In this document: positions 1 to 11,295 of the stretch, in pieces | How the letters are laid out: each line of letters starts with the position of its first letter | Position numbering within the stretch: position 1 is the stretch's first letter | Origin: Acanthaster planci | Taxonomy: Eukaryota > Echinodermata > Asteroidea > Valvatida > Acanthasteridae | NCBI RefSeq assembly: GCF_001949145.1 | Contig: NW_019091658.1 | Location: 187,658-217,871, forward strand | Direction: 5' to 3' | DNA: 30,214 nucleotides | Notes under the pieces: model-generated | Databases searched by the model: none | What the model was told of the DNA's origin: nothing | What the model saw: the letters and a program-made list of their open reading frames with translations, nothing else | Made by a program: the position numbers and the translations under genes

Positions 1-930
1 GTTTGTAAAATTTAAACCATCTGATTCTGACCTGTAAGTCCTCTGAATATAACTTTAAAGCTGCCCGCAACGCCCATCGGATACATTCTTGATCTTTATT
101 TTGGACGTTTATGATTGCTTTTTTGTCTAACAGTTTCTTAGGCAACGGAATGTAAGAAGAACCCACTGGATTATATTTAACCACGTTGATGTAGAAAGCG
201 ACAACTTTGTCAAAGATCCAACTCGAGCCTTTTTGTGTATGAGCCTCCACCTCTTTTATTTGTTTTTCCCTCTGTTCAGTTAGTGCGTTTTTAACGTCGG
301 CTTTATTTGCGACTGCATCGTTGTTGCTCGGAAAGGGGAATACGCCAAATTCAACTTTCTCAGGTTTTTCCAATCTAAATTGAATTTTGATATTTGTTTG
401 CAATTTGTATGAACCAATTTCTTTTAGTTCTTCCAAAGCTTTTTTCTCGATGAAAGTTTTGTAAAAATCAAAAAAGTGTATCAAATCGTATTCAAAGAAA
501 CGGGGTATCAATTCCCAATTGTGAAAATTACCCTGAAAGCACCTAGCGTTTCTAATGTCGACTTCCGCAATTTCCTCGGGCTGAGTGTAAGCTTTAATCG
601 CTTCAATAAAGTCCTGTTTGACATATCTGTCTTTGTTTGCAAAGGGAATATTATATTTTTGAACCGTTTTCAACAGCTGCCGATATGACTGACGCGGGAG
701 GTACCTAAATTGTTTTTGATCTGCCCGTATAGCTTCAATGAGCTACGGGTTTTGGTTGTTTTTGGTGCCGGTAATGGAATGTTATACCGCTTGACGAAAT
801 CTTCTAAAAACGCCTTCTTAATTCGATTAAAGTTCGTTAGTAGAGGTCGGTGTTGTGGGTTGCTCATGTCTCTATTTATATGTACGTCTCTAAAATTTTT
901 ATCATTTTTTCTGACGACTTGACTTGACAT
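1..930 (-). pseudogene. Polinton family B DNA polymerase, N-terminal part, runs off left edge
   Basis: This is the start of a protein-primed DNA polymerase gene of a Polinton/Maverick element. The ATG is at 928-930. The first frame stays open to about 690, where one extra base shifts the reading. The second frame is then open without a stop for about 230 codons to base 1. In that frame I read the motif GSSYIPLPKKLLDKKAIINV followed by QECIRWALRAALKLY, which I recognise as the conserved region upstream of the exonuclease domain in invertebrate Polinton polymerases. The exonuclease and polymerase domains would lie beyond the window. With a single lesion in about 310 codons, this copy is much better preserved than the polymerase at 26781-29440, so it is probably a different insertion. 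A recurring AT-rich promoter-like motif precedes the ATG. The family assignment is firm. Whether the shift is real or a sequencing error is open. Confidence 0.85.
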
Positions 931-957
931 GTTTTTTGTATATTGTTTTTATATATA
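931..957 (-). promoter_or_regulatory. Polinton-type promoter motif upstream of polymerase
   Basis: Read on the coding strand, this stretch contains TATATATAAAAACAATATAC and ends immediately before the ATG at 930. It resembles motifs in the same position before the genes starting at 22751, 23186 and 25110. The function is inferred from position and recurrence only. Confidence 0.5.
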
Positions 958-1154
958 GGTCATTTATTTAAGGCGGTTGTAAACATAGCGTGTTTTGCTT
1001 TGAACAGAGCCATGCTTTAAGTAGAGGTCACGAGTTCAGGTCGACAGGAAGTCCCTTTTTTTTGTTTGTGAGTAATTGCTGGTGCAATCGGCGCTAGTCA
1101 CGAGTTGTTTACAGGAAAAGTGCGCCGGGGTCAAAAGGTGAGTGTAAATCCCCG

Positions 1155-1380
1155 GTGAGTGTGGTGGGTGAAAGGGGAGTTTTGGCTCAGAATGTATATA
1201 TTCGCGTGGCACCTCAGAGCCGGATTTTTTGGGTCGATGAGGTACCGGGGGAAATCCAGAATTCCAGATTTTTAGGGGATTCCCCCAATTTTTTGAGTCG
1301 ATGTACTACCCAGGGGTTTTTGCTGAAAACGGTGAAAAGGGGTGTTTGGTCCAGAATCGGCATTTTCCTACTACTTAACT
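1155..1380. repeat. Short degenerate direct repeats rich in GGGG and GTCGATG
   Basis: TTTTTTGGGTCGATGAGGTA at 1225-1244 is echoed by TTTTTTGAGTCGATGTACTA from about 1289. GGTGAAAGGGGAGTTTTGG near 1168 is echoed by GGTGAAAAGGGGTGTTTGG near 1330. The stretch lies just outside the left polymerase fragment. It could be part of that element's terminal region or a separate repeat. No matching inverted copy was found in the window. Confidence 0.45.
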
Positions 1381-2749
1381 GACGTGCATGACTGTTATTG
1401 GATGCTCAGGACACACATTAAAAAAATACTTGCTGAAAAAAATCATTTAGGCTAGTTTACTTTTCCCCAAACATTTGTTTGGCTGCCACAACTATCACAT
1501 TATCCAGGTACTAAGTTAGTAAAGTATGAGTGTGGGGCTTGCAAGGTTACAGCATTCAGCGGGGTCATCGACGGAGAGAGCATTATGGACAGTCAGTGGA
1601 GCCCCATGCTCGACTTAACGACAGCCCACCACACGCAGCGGCTGATGCTTTCATGACCTGGGCGGGTGTCAGCTTCAACTTCGCTGGGCATGGTAGCTGT
1701 GGCTTGATCTTGATGTTTCTTATCTCCGATGAAAACAAATTAGCCGAGAGTCTCATATTTTCACAAAACAAGCAGCATTTGCTCCAAACCAGAGAATTCT
1801 CTGACTCTTCAAGACACTGTTCACATTGCGTCACATGTAATTTGAGGTCGAAATGGTGCCAAAATCATGATATTCATAGGTGAATTTTCCTGGCTAAAGA
1901 AAAATTTAGCTGTCTTCTGATGATAAAAACAATGAAGAATATACCTTCGTTCACCAAATTTAAGACAGTAGATTTTGTTTTTGAAATCCCGTTTTAATAT
2001 AATATTCATTTTTCCAAGATATACTTTACATTTTGTTCAGTAATGTGTCAAACATTTGAACGTTCAAAATTCATTTTGCAAAGGAATATTTTAATCATTT
2101 AAAAAAATTTATTATTTGATGAAGCAATCTAAGCAAATGGGGTGACTAGAAACTGTCAGCTGTGATGTCGTCACTGGAAGGAGACAATGTATTTGAAGTC
2201 GCCTGAGTTTATCCCTGAGGGATTAAAAATTAATATTCATAAAGTGATAATGAGAGCCGAGATTTTCAATTTTTTTCGCTTATGCGCAAACTCATGTTCC
2301 CGTGTGGCCAATCGTGTGTTCTTTGCGCATGTGTTTTCACCACTACGACAGCGAAACGCAAAGGAAACTTGTGAAAATAACAGAAGTTTCTTTTTCAAAG
2401 CGCATGTAAACAGGAAAACATACAAATAAAAACGTTGTAACGTGAAAAAAGGTTGTTCAGAGGTGGTTTGTAAAGACAGCAGGAATTATTTTTTTTCTTT
2501 TATTTTGTAACTTGCCAATAAAAAATTAGGGCCACGCGAAAAATAAGGGTCGGTTTGGAAACCAGAGGCAGATGTTTTGTGGAGGGCCTAATGACATACA
2601 GGGTGAAGGAAAATATACAAATTTTGGAAAAGTTACATTTGTTATTAAACATTTTCAAAACGTACAGAACCTTGCCAAATTTTTCACTCTGTTTGCATAA
2701 AAGTAATCCTCAGGTCATAAGTTATTGATTTCCTCCACTATTGCCATTT

Positions 2750-2793
2750 CCCAGCAGTTCGGTCTTTTGTTCTGCGTACGGTCTTTTGTTACA
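2750..2793 (-). repeat. 44-bp copy of a dispersed repeat with a doubled AACAAAAGAC
   Basis: On the - strand this aligns without gaps to 27865-27908 on the + strand, with 35 of 44 positions identical. Both copies hold two spaced AACAAAAGAC(C) units and end in TGCTGGG. The full length and class of the repeat cannot be judged here. Confidence 0.55.
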
Positions 2794-5700
2794 AGACCCA
2801 ACTCTTTTGTCCAATATTGGGCAGCCTGGCACTGCATATAAAGAAAACATATCCAAAACAGGGCTCCCTGGCAGCAAGTGGGAAAAAGGGACCTGGGGTG
2901 GGGGCCTAATGAGATTTGGCCAGGAGTAGATTCATTGAAATTTGGTTACATTGTAAACTTGAATTTGGTGTAGGTTTAAACCCTGTGGCATATTGCAATC
3001 TGGAGATATACTGAGTTTTGCATAATTATATCATACACTGTCAAGGCGTAATGCTGGGGGATTTTCTACCCCAAAACTGACAAAGAGCCAAACAAAAGAC
3101 AAACAAAATGGACACAAAATGTTCGCTTTTCATCTTCATTCATCAATAATATTTCTGGAAATAAACTATGAAAGCAGTGATATAATAGAAGCGGATAAAC
3201 CAAGAAGTAAAAATCATGTTGTTAATATTTTTTCACCCTCTCCACATAGAACAGCCCTTGGCGTGAAAAAGCACACCATCCCTTGTTCACAGGGTGGGTC
3301 ACATACATGCATGTGCACCAAAGTATAAACCTTTTCATATGCATACTGTTTTAGGCATCTTTAGACAGTTTATAAGATATATTGGGAAGTAGCCTACAAT
3401 ATCAAATATCTATATCTTATACACAATGCGAAACTGGAATTTGCGGGGGGAATGAACCAGAATTTCTCCCTAGGATGGGGGGCTCTCAGCATCCCCCCAT
3501 TGTAACAATGGATTTGAATTAGTAATCAGTAATAATAGCTACCACGTTTCACTTTTCTTCTTTAATGCAAATCTATCAAACAAGTACCACAGGTAAGATG
3601 AAAAAACTATATCAAGGTACCTGTAAGGATATTCTGTCGTATTTGTCTGAAATAAGGATTTCTGTGAATGTCGCCATGTCATTTTGTGGGTCAAATAAAT
3701 AGTTTTGGCAAAATTTTTTACTGCAGATTCAAAGTTAAATATTAAGGTACAAAGATTCCACAAACCACATTTTCATTCTTTACACAAGTACCCCCATGGT
3801 ATTTTCAAGGTCAAAAACGACGGTCCCACAACGATTAAAAAATATAGCATATCAGGAACAGCGCCACCAATGTCTAGGTCCAATGGTCCAGCAAACATGA
3901 GCCCTAATACTAGCATATGGGACCATTTACGTACTAGTATAATGACACATTCGCTGTCTGTGGGCTTACTAAGCCAATCACATCTGCAAAATGCTGGGAT
4001 AGTACAAGTCTTGGTTCCAAGACCTTGTTTATTCCGCGACGCGAATCATCACCAGATGAATTGCTATCACAGGAAGCAGCTGATATGCCTCAAAAAAGGG
4101 AGCTGTCACAGGGAATTGCATATCAGATCGCAGCTCCAGGAAAGACATCTTGGACCTAAGACTAGGGTGTTCCGGAGAATGGTTACTTGGAAGTTGCTAG
4201 TGGACCTGAAAATTCTGACGATCTTTGTGGCATATAGAAAAACAGGGTATGGGAATAATTAAGTTTGGAAAGTAGACTTCACCATGCACGTCATGCGTGC
4301 AGTACTGATGTAACCCCTTCCCAAAAGAGGTCTTGGTTATAATTTCAAATGTTATTTCTTGATGACTATGTTTTCCTTTTGCATACTTAAATTGTTCTTT
4401 CCTGAGCTTTCGACTTTTCTACTGGTAAGCAGTGTTCCAGTGGTTAACCTTTGATCTATTGCCTATTCCTTTTGTCAAAAAGCCTGCTCTTTGTTCAGTT
4501 TGTCTTTAATGTTCCTGCTTTCTTAGGAGATCGCAGAATGCTCTTTGTATCCACTGCCTTTAATCTTTGACTAGTACACTAGTGTGTACACTCCCAGTAA
4601 ATTTTATAGGAGATCAGCAGGATGTTGAGACACTTAATCCCTAGTTGTTGTTGTTCACACCTTACTCCAAGCTGTGAAAGCCATAAACTTCTGCTGAGTG
4701 CTCATCTGCTTAGATACTAGATGACCAATAAGTATTGGAGTCATGTGTGACATTTTTTAAGTTGTCCAATAAGAGCCTGAGCCAGTCATGTGGCAAGAGC
4801 ATGTTCTGGGTGGCAGTTTGCCCCAGAGTTTTGGCAAGCCTGGAGTTCCAAACTTTGCCATCATACTGACTACATGCCTGCCAAATTTTTTCTGCGCTCT
4901 GCACTATTTTCCTTTGGACTGGAGGACCTCCAAATCCAAGTCTTCCCCTTATGTTCACGAGTGTTGGCTCTCTATCTTAGGTAAGTTTGAGTTCCTACTT
5001 ATATCATTTTATACTATTGTGTATCTTTTATGGGGTTCAGTCGTTGCATTTTTCACTGTGACTCATGTAAATTGTAAAAAGAAGTGTACCGATTGATTTT
5101 ATAAAGTTTGGACTTTGGGATATTTTGAGAAGTCCAAGCAAATTTATGATGTTGAAGGTTTTGGTACATATATCTCGTAATTTCCACTAGCCAGTAATGT
5201 TCTGAGACGAGATCCAAAAGAGGTGTTTCCTCAGAAAGCTTTGCTTTTACATTTAGCTTAAGGCGTGTTTAGCGAATTATTTGAGGTGGTTTGAGTGTGC
5301 TTTTCAACCACTTTGACTTATAAATTTAGTGGAGGCTGGGAATAAGTTGTGTTCTTCACTGCATTGAAAAATATGAGCAGATTTTGAATATATGTGTAAG
5401 TCAGGACTTATCACCCATCATATCCATGGTGTAAGTGGCAGACTGACTGTAGTCCTACAGTTTGGACTGATGCTTTTGTGATGCTTTTCGATCACTATGG
5501 TTTATTTGAACAGGGTTTTGTGATACAGATTCTGATTTGCGTTGAATTCATCTGGAGTTAGAGATATGAATTGTCTCTGGGTCAAGCTGTAGACTTTGTT
5601 TTCATATATACCTATATATAAAACCAGTCTGATTAAGAGTTGGAGTTTTCACCAATTGATTCCTACCTCATGATATGTGGGACTGAGAAATGTATTCTTA

Positions 5701-6831
5701 GAGTGATCCTGTTTAGTTTTAAGATTTGTTCCAAGTCAATGCCTCAAATGTATTTTCCCTTTACTTGTTAACTCACATGCAAGATGGTATTTTATTTTGA
5801 GGTTCATACACGATGTACAGCTACCAAAGCATGTAACCCACAAAAAGTCGGTTGCGTTGGTCTGACCTCGTAAATGTTTTTATATTAATAATGTGGCATG
5901 GACCACTAAGCTCTCTATCTTAGTTACTGAACTATATGTTCTGAAAGAGGGTCTGGATGGGAGTATCTGCAGTCCACCTGAAGAGCTGTCTCCTGGCATC
6001 CCAGCCACCAAGCTATTGAGACTTGCAGACATAGCACAAGTACACCAAGGCATCTACGGCACTAATCACCAGCATCATCCTTGCAAGATCTGGAATTATT
6101 CTTTTGCATTACATTTCTTCTGCTGAACTGTTGCTCTCCACTTTTTGTCACACAAACATGACGGCTACACAACATGACGGACTCCTGTTCTCCCATCTTG
6201 GAACGACTCGTCGCAACTCATCTCTACATCTACAACTTTGGCTCCATTTTTTTCCCGAGAGCTCAAAGTGTATTCTAACGTAACAGGATCCTGTATTTTC
6301 TGTATATCTCCTATTTTAACTTACATGTATGGCCATCTGAATTGGTGTTCTCTGGAGTCACTTCATGTTTCTCTTACTGATTGGCTTGTTTATTCCCTCC
6401 AATAAAGCAAAATCTCTTTTGTACATAAATCCTGAATTGTCTGAGGTCAAGAGTTTTTTTCAAAAGGGAGTTACATGTAGATTAATATGAAATTTGGTTC
6501 CTGCTATTTTGAAATGTGAACCACGTGTTACACTGATAGATGTCGTGACCAATGGTGAGTGTCTGCCATGTATGTGTGTACATTTTCGTGTACTGCACAT
6601 ATACTCTTGCATGTGTAAGCACATGTTGCTTGCTACTCTTCCCCTACTGTTAACTATCAGGTTTTGAAGAATCTATGAATTTGAAACTGGTGGTGACATA
6701 CGTAGCTCTCATACAATCATGTCATCTGTGTCGAGTGAAATACAGTTTGGCTTCATAGAGTACCGAGAATTTGTACAAAATGAAATCAAATGCCACATTG
6801 CAGCTTGTTTTTTTTTGTTTTTTTTAATCAG

Positions 6832-6970
6832 AAGTACTCATACTCTTATAAGTGCTTGAAAACCAGTACTTGTATATGTACTCGGCTGGCAAAGTACTCA
6901 GACTTCCATTGTTCTTGGAAATCTAAGTACATGTACTCTGCAGTACTCAGAAAAAGTACTCGACTGCATC
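6832..6970. repeat. AGTACTC-rich minisatellite-like block
   Basis: AGTACTC, AGTACTTG, TGTACTCGG and related variants recur at irregular spacing. The core AGTACT is palindromic. No coding signal is visible. Confidence 0.6.
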
Positions 6971-7141
6971 ACTGCCAACTACAGCCTCAGTAATTTTCGA
7001 ACTTACACACTGCTTGGCCACATCATATTATACATATTATAACCATGGGCTTACTCACAGAACTTTGAGGTTCATCATCTGCCATGAACAAACCCTGTAC
7101 CCCTCAGTTCAGGGGGTAATACAGCTTTTGTTTTGAGCTGA

Positions 7142-7321
7142 GAAACCCAGCACATTCTCACTATTCATGACATCACTGAAGCTCTAGATGAGAAACAAAC
7201 AGTTGATGTTATTATATTTGATTTCTCAAGAGCTTTCAACGAAGTCCCCCATCATGGACTAATCCACAAACTAATATATTATGAAATCAGAGGGTTATTT
7301 CATACTTGCCACGTGGATTAA
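7142..7321 (+). pseudogene. LINE reverse-transcriptase fragment (CR1/L2-like)
   Basis: The frame is open for 59 codons between the TGA at 7139-7141 and the TAA at 7319-7321. It contains HDITEALDEKQTVDVIIFDF followed by SRAFNEVPHHGLIHKL. This matches the reverse-transcriptase segment around catalytic motif A of CR1/L2-type LINEs, where the usual form is D-F-S-K-A-F-D. Here the second aspartate is Asn. No neighbouring reverse-transcriptase motifs are in frame, so only a short relic remains. It is a different family from the LINE at 11230-14560 and lies on the other strand, about 0.7 kb before the first visible RAD9 exon. Confidence 0.8.
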
Positions 7322-8024
7322 GAACTCAACAGGTTCACGTACATATACATGTAAGTTAATGGCACAACTTTAATAGTGTGTCATCAGCAGATCCTTTTTT
7401 TTTTCATTTTAAACTTTTCCTTTCTAGAATTTTAATGTCGTTATTTTGGTGTGTGTGTACAGTAAAGTATTTCAGTATTGAGTTTCAGTTTTAAATTTTA
7501 GAGATTTGGTCTGAGTAACCATTATTCTGTAATTAAGAGAATTTCCTGGGCGCTATAAAATTGCAGACATTTTGAGTTCAAGTCATGGTTTGTTCACTTG
7601 AATTATGGATAAGAAGGGTCTAATGTAATGTACATGTAATTGCAAACACTCTGAAATCCTTTTGAATCATTACAGTTACCCAAGACTAAGATTTGTTGGT
7701 AATAATCCAGTATACAGTGCAAACATGAATTCAATTTGTCAAGTTGAGGTGTATTTAATTTGAGGTATTGCGTATTCATTTGAGCACATTCCAATATTGA
7801 AATTTGACTCAAAATTCCTGATGCATGTGCATTTGTCAGTTATCGTAGGAAGACCAGTGACCTACATGTACATGTACCCGGTACTTTGAAATGTTGAAAG
7901 CGAATTTGGGTGTTAGTTCTTGTTGAAACCACTGATTGTGTTTTGTATTTTGTAAAAATTTGAACAAGTGGTAAACACAGCATATTAAACCATGTTACTG
8001 GTTATACTCTCTTTTCTTTTTCAG

Positions 8025-10164
8025 TGTTTGGAAGAAGCATCCACTGTTTATCAAAGATTGGAGAAGACTTGTACATTGAACCTTTAGATCATGGGGTAAG
8101 ATGCCAAGATTAATTTCAACAATAATGTATCATTACTAACATTTCATTTATCTGTGCCAATTCTGTAATCAGGGTACCTCCAATGTGTTCCAACTCAGAA
8201 TTTCCTGAAAAAAAATCACTAAACAAAGGAAAAGAATGTTGTAACTAAAGATCTGTAATGTTTTTTCTTGTCATACATGTACACCAAGCTTTTAGAAGAC
8301 GGATTTTTGTGCTACTCCTTGGCACCTACACATATAGTAGATTGTAAGAGAGTTGAAAGTTACAAGCACCATTTGTTCTTAATTCTTCTTTATATTATCA
8401 GCTGGCTCTCAGGACAGTGAACTCTTCCAGGTCAGCTTATGCCTGCTTTCTATTTGCTCCAAGTTTTTTTCTGTCATATATCAATGAGTCATGGAATGAG
8501 CAGAAGGCCAGCCAACAGGAAGAGGACAGCTTTAGATGCAGAATAACCATGAAGGTACGTGTACATGTACATGCAATACTGACACTGGAAGAAAAGTATC
8601 CCACACTCTTTAGGGAACACTGAAAACGAATGTACATGTATACTTGCAACAGGATTTTTGTTCACTGTATGCATCGTGTACATATTATCACAACAGTGAC
8701 AGTGGACTTGGTGAAGTAGTAGGGCATTAATAGGTGATGACAGGCACATTTTGTTAACCAATAAATCACAAAGCATGTGGTATACTGCCATGGAATAAAT
8801 ACCTTCGTGCCACTTACCTCTCTTTGAACAGTGTACATAGTATGTGTACATTCAACTCAAGACCAACAATGTTCAACTGAATTAGTTCCACTGAGCAGTA
8901 AAGACCTTTTTAATCATCAGTAAATATTTTAGGCAATTTTCATGGGCCATGTATTACATGTGTTTACCAGTGCTTTGCCATTAATCACTACTCAGGACTT
9001 GTTTGAACCATTAGTCTTGAAGAAACAATAAGGGGAAGCTAGATAAGGCAGTGAAAAAAGTTGTGGAGTGTTTATACCAAAAAGTACATTGTACATGTAT
9101 ACACGTAAAGTACATGTATAAAATCCCTGCGACGCTGTGAATATTTACTCACACGGTTCGGGGAGCGGACTATTTCATTGAGTCTGTTTAATTTTTCAGG
9201 GTTGCAGAGTCCGTCCTAAAGGCCAGCCTAAAGGCATATTAATGCTTCAGTGGTTGTCCCCTAGCCTCTACAGCTCTTACAAACCACCAAAAACCACCAA
9301 AAGTACATCACAGTACCGTTGGGGGCCGTTTTCCCAGGCTATCCCGATTTGAGGGGGGCCCTCACCATGCGCCAGCCAAGCCATACCACCACCACAACAC
9401 CCCCTCCAACAAAAATAACACTTCAAAGACAGCCGAAAGAGGCCTCTGACAAGTTCCAGACAGCTGTCACTGATAAAAAACATTCCACTGCCTGCCCCAT
9501 GCACCGTTTTGTAAACAACCCATGAGATTGTATACAAGGGACCACTTAGCACACAGTCCTATGGGAATTGGCTGGAGGCTGGATCAAAGCCGGCTGGATT
9601 TTTTGCATTTAATCTGGCAGGGGAGGCCCTGGCTTTAAAATGACTAAACCAGGTTTTTCAGCATGTACAGGGGTAGGATATGATAAGTAGTCGTGGAATT
9701 CAGACTAAAAAAAAAACTAAATGTTAATTAGCTCTAATGTACTCGCCCAAAGAGGCCGCTCCCTCTTCCCAGGGTAAATGTACATGCAAATCAAGTATTA
9801 TCCCTAATGGTCCTCAATCTTTCACCTGTTTGAGGACTGTTAGGGTTAATACTTTTACCTGCTACACCTTTCTGTCATTTCCATTGTAACATTGCAGTAC
9901 TTCAATATTAGAGATTCATCAATCCTAATTTTGGATTTTTATAAAAAAAATAATAAAAGTCTCATATTTATCAGTTCCTAATCTGATACATTGGTTTTGA
10001 TCACATGTATCACATTGATCTTCCTTCGTTCTCATTCTTTACCCTTTAGTCTTGCCTGTCGGTCTTTAAATCACTCTACACACTGGAGAAAACAGTCGAT
10101 AAATGTCAGATTTATGTTGATCTGAAAGATTGCCGACTAGTCTTTCTTCTTCATTGCAAGCATG
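8025..10164 (+). CDS. RAD9A: RAD9 checkpoint clamp subunit, three internal exons (partial gene)
   Basis: RAD9 is one subunit of the nuclear 9-1-1 (RAD9-RAD1-HUS1) DNA-damage clamp, which resembles PCNA. Three exons are visible: 8025-8095 (after TTTTTCAG, before GTAAGA), 8402-8554 (before GTACGT) and 10050-10164 (after CCCTTTAG, before GTAGGT). Phases join correctly: exon 1 here begins with two bases of a split codon, the next two junctions are phase 0, and the last exon ends one base into a Gly codon. Peptides include FGRSIHCLSKIGEDLYIEPL, LRTVNSSRSAYACFLFAPSF and LYTLEKTVDKC, which closely follow residues of about 13-110 of animal RAD9. The start exon and the C-terminal exons were not found; mobile DNA fills the sequence on both sides. 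The exons themselves are intact, with no stops. The paralogue (RAD9A or RAD9B) is not resolved. Confidence 0.9.
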
Positions 10165-10388
10165 GTAGGTTCCTTTAAGTATGTTACCACAAGAACTAAT
10201 TGAAAGAACTCACTTGATATCAAATTTGGCCTTTAGGTCACCAGTTTCAAGGCTTCAACGTAAAATAAATAAATTGAAAGTAATGAGAAGAAACAGTGAA
10301 GTACATTGTGGACATTTGAAGATGCTTGGTTGGAGCAAACATATTCCAAATGGGCTAAATGAATTGAAGGCGCAGCTTCAAAAGGTTA

Positions 10389-10424
10389 GCAGTTCTCAGA
10401 CTTGAATGCAAGTCTGAGAACTGC
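10389..10424. repeat. Perfect 15-bp inverted repeat with 6-base loop
   Basis: GCAGTTCTCAGACTT (10389-10403) is followed by the loop GAATGC and then AAGTCTGAGAACTGC (10410-10424), the exact reverse complement. A transcript from either strand would fold into a strong hairpin. There is no coding context. Confidence 0.85.
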
Positions 10425-10666
10425 ATATGATCATACACATGGACACCCCTTCAACGGACAATAATCTGGAAATGCCTTTTTTGAGTTGTTAGAATTGAAT
10501 TGGGGAGCCCACACCATACACAACAGGGAACCTCCTTCGTATGGGTAAAATTATTTGCTAGGGAGCAAAACCACACTTGCAAAATGATAAGGTTACAAAA
10601 TCCCAACAATTGGCAATAAACACTCATGGCCACGGGTGACGCCTTTATGGATTTTTGTAAAAGGTT

Positions 10667-10726
10667 TTTGACTGTTTCTCTTCCCTTTCTCTTTCCTTTC
10701 TCTTCCCTTTGACTGTTTCTCTTCCC
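10667..10726 (+). repeat. Polypyrimidine tract bounded by a 19-bp direct repeat
   Basis: TTTGACTGTTTCTCTTCCC occurs at 10667-10685 and again at 10708-10726, with only C and T between the copies apart from the repeat ends. It ends in CCCAG, like a splice acceptor, but no convincing exon follows. Confidence 0.6.
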
Positions 10727-11295
10727 AGTTCCTGTAAGTTAGCTATGTATAGATTCGTTACAGTTACCTGGACTCGCATAAAAGCAACATGGTAACACAC
10801 AAATGTTTGATATTTACAATATTTACACCTAAATTCATTTAGACCGGTGCCTTGCATGTTGTACAGATTAAGTGCGCCTTATAAGTGCTATATTATTATA
10901 TACAATTCGGAATTTGCAACAAAATAACTGCTTTTGTGAATATTCCGAGTCACTTAAAAGTTGTCTCAAATGGCTCAATGCATGGTACGTGACCTGCGAA
11001 TATTTAAATACCAGTAAATTATCCTGGAAGTTAGTAATATCTGAAAAGTTAAAAACTGACTGTTCAATATCCTCAATCAATTGGAAATACTCAGTTTAAT
11101 TGATATCTGCAATTTCAGTTCATCAGTTCACATCGTATACATTTGTCAGTAATTTGTTCAACTTTTCCTTAATCTCAAATCTGTCTAAAATTCTCTGATT
11201 CAGTTTTTCAGTTCTCTAATTCAATGTTCAATCAACTGTCCAAATTGTTGTTGTTGGCGTCCGTCTGTCTCGGAAGATACTCATCTGTGCCTTGG

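Larger units (their letters stand above)
1381..7141. other. Long stretch without a supported gene
   Basis: This is AT-rich host DNA. Open frames here, such as 1530-1883, 2187-2429, 3705-4262, 4788-5096 and 5893-6126, have no recognisable domains. The 44-bp repeat at 2750-2793 and the AGTACTC-rich block at 6832-6970 are listed separately. A + strand frame at 3938-4160 has coding-like composition, and an AATAAA occurs at about 6400, so a decayed or terminal exon with a long 3' UTR is possible but unproven. Confidence 0.5.
10165..11229. other. Non-coding stretch after RAD9 exon
   Basis: No further RAD9 exon was recognised here. The stretch holds a perfect hairpin (10389-10424) and a polypyrimidine block (10667-10726). 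Short open frames on both strands overlap each other and have no domain signal. Confidence 0.5.

Noticed and set aside
1530-1883. 117-codon + strand frame
   Set aside because: No recognisable motif, overlapping antisense frames of similar length, and no splice sites in support.
4788-4984. Frame ending at TCTTAGGTAAGT, a donor-like sequence
   Set aside because: The peptide has no recognisable family pattern and no acceptor or partner exon could be placed; the donor alone is weak evidence.
9277-9552. Overlapping frames on both strands in a GC-richer stretch
   Set aside because: The Thr/Pro-rich and Trp/Gly-rich readings come from an ACCACC-rich sequence and lack domains; they also fall in a RAD9 intron.
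10050-11230. Search for the fourth RAD9 exon
   Set aside because: Nothing resembling the expected continuation after the HCKHG residues was found on the + strand before the LINE or in the gaps to the right.
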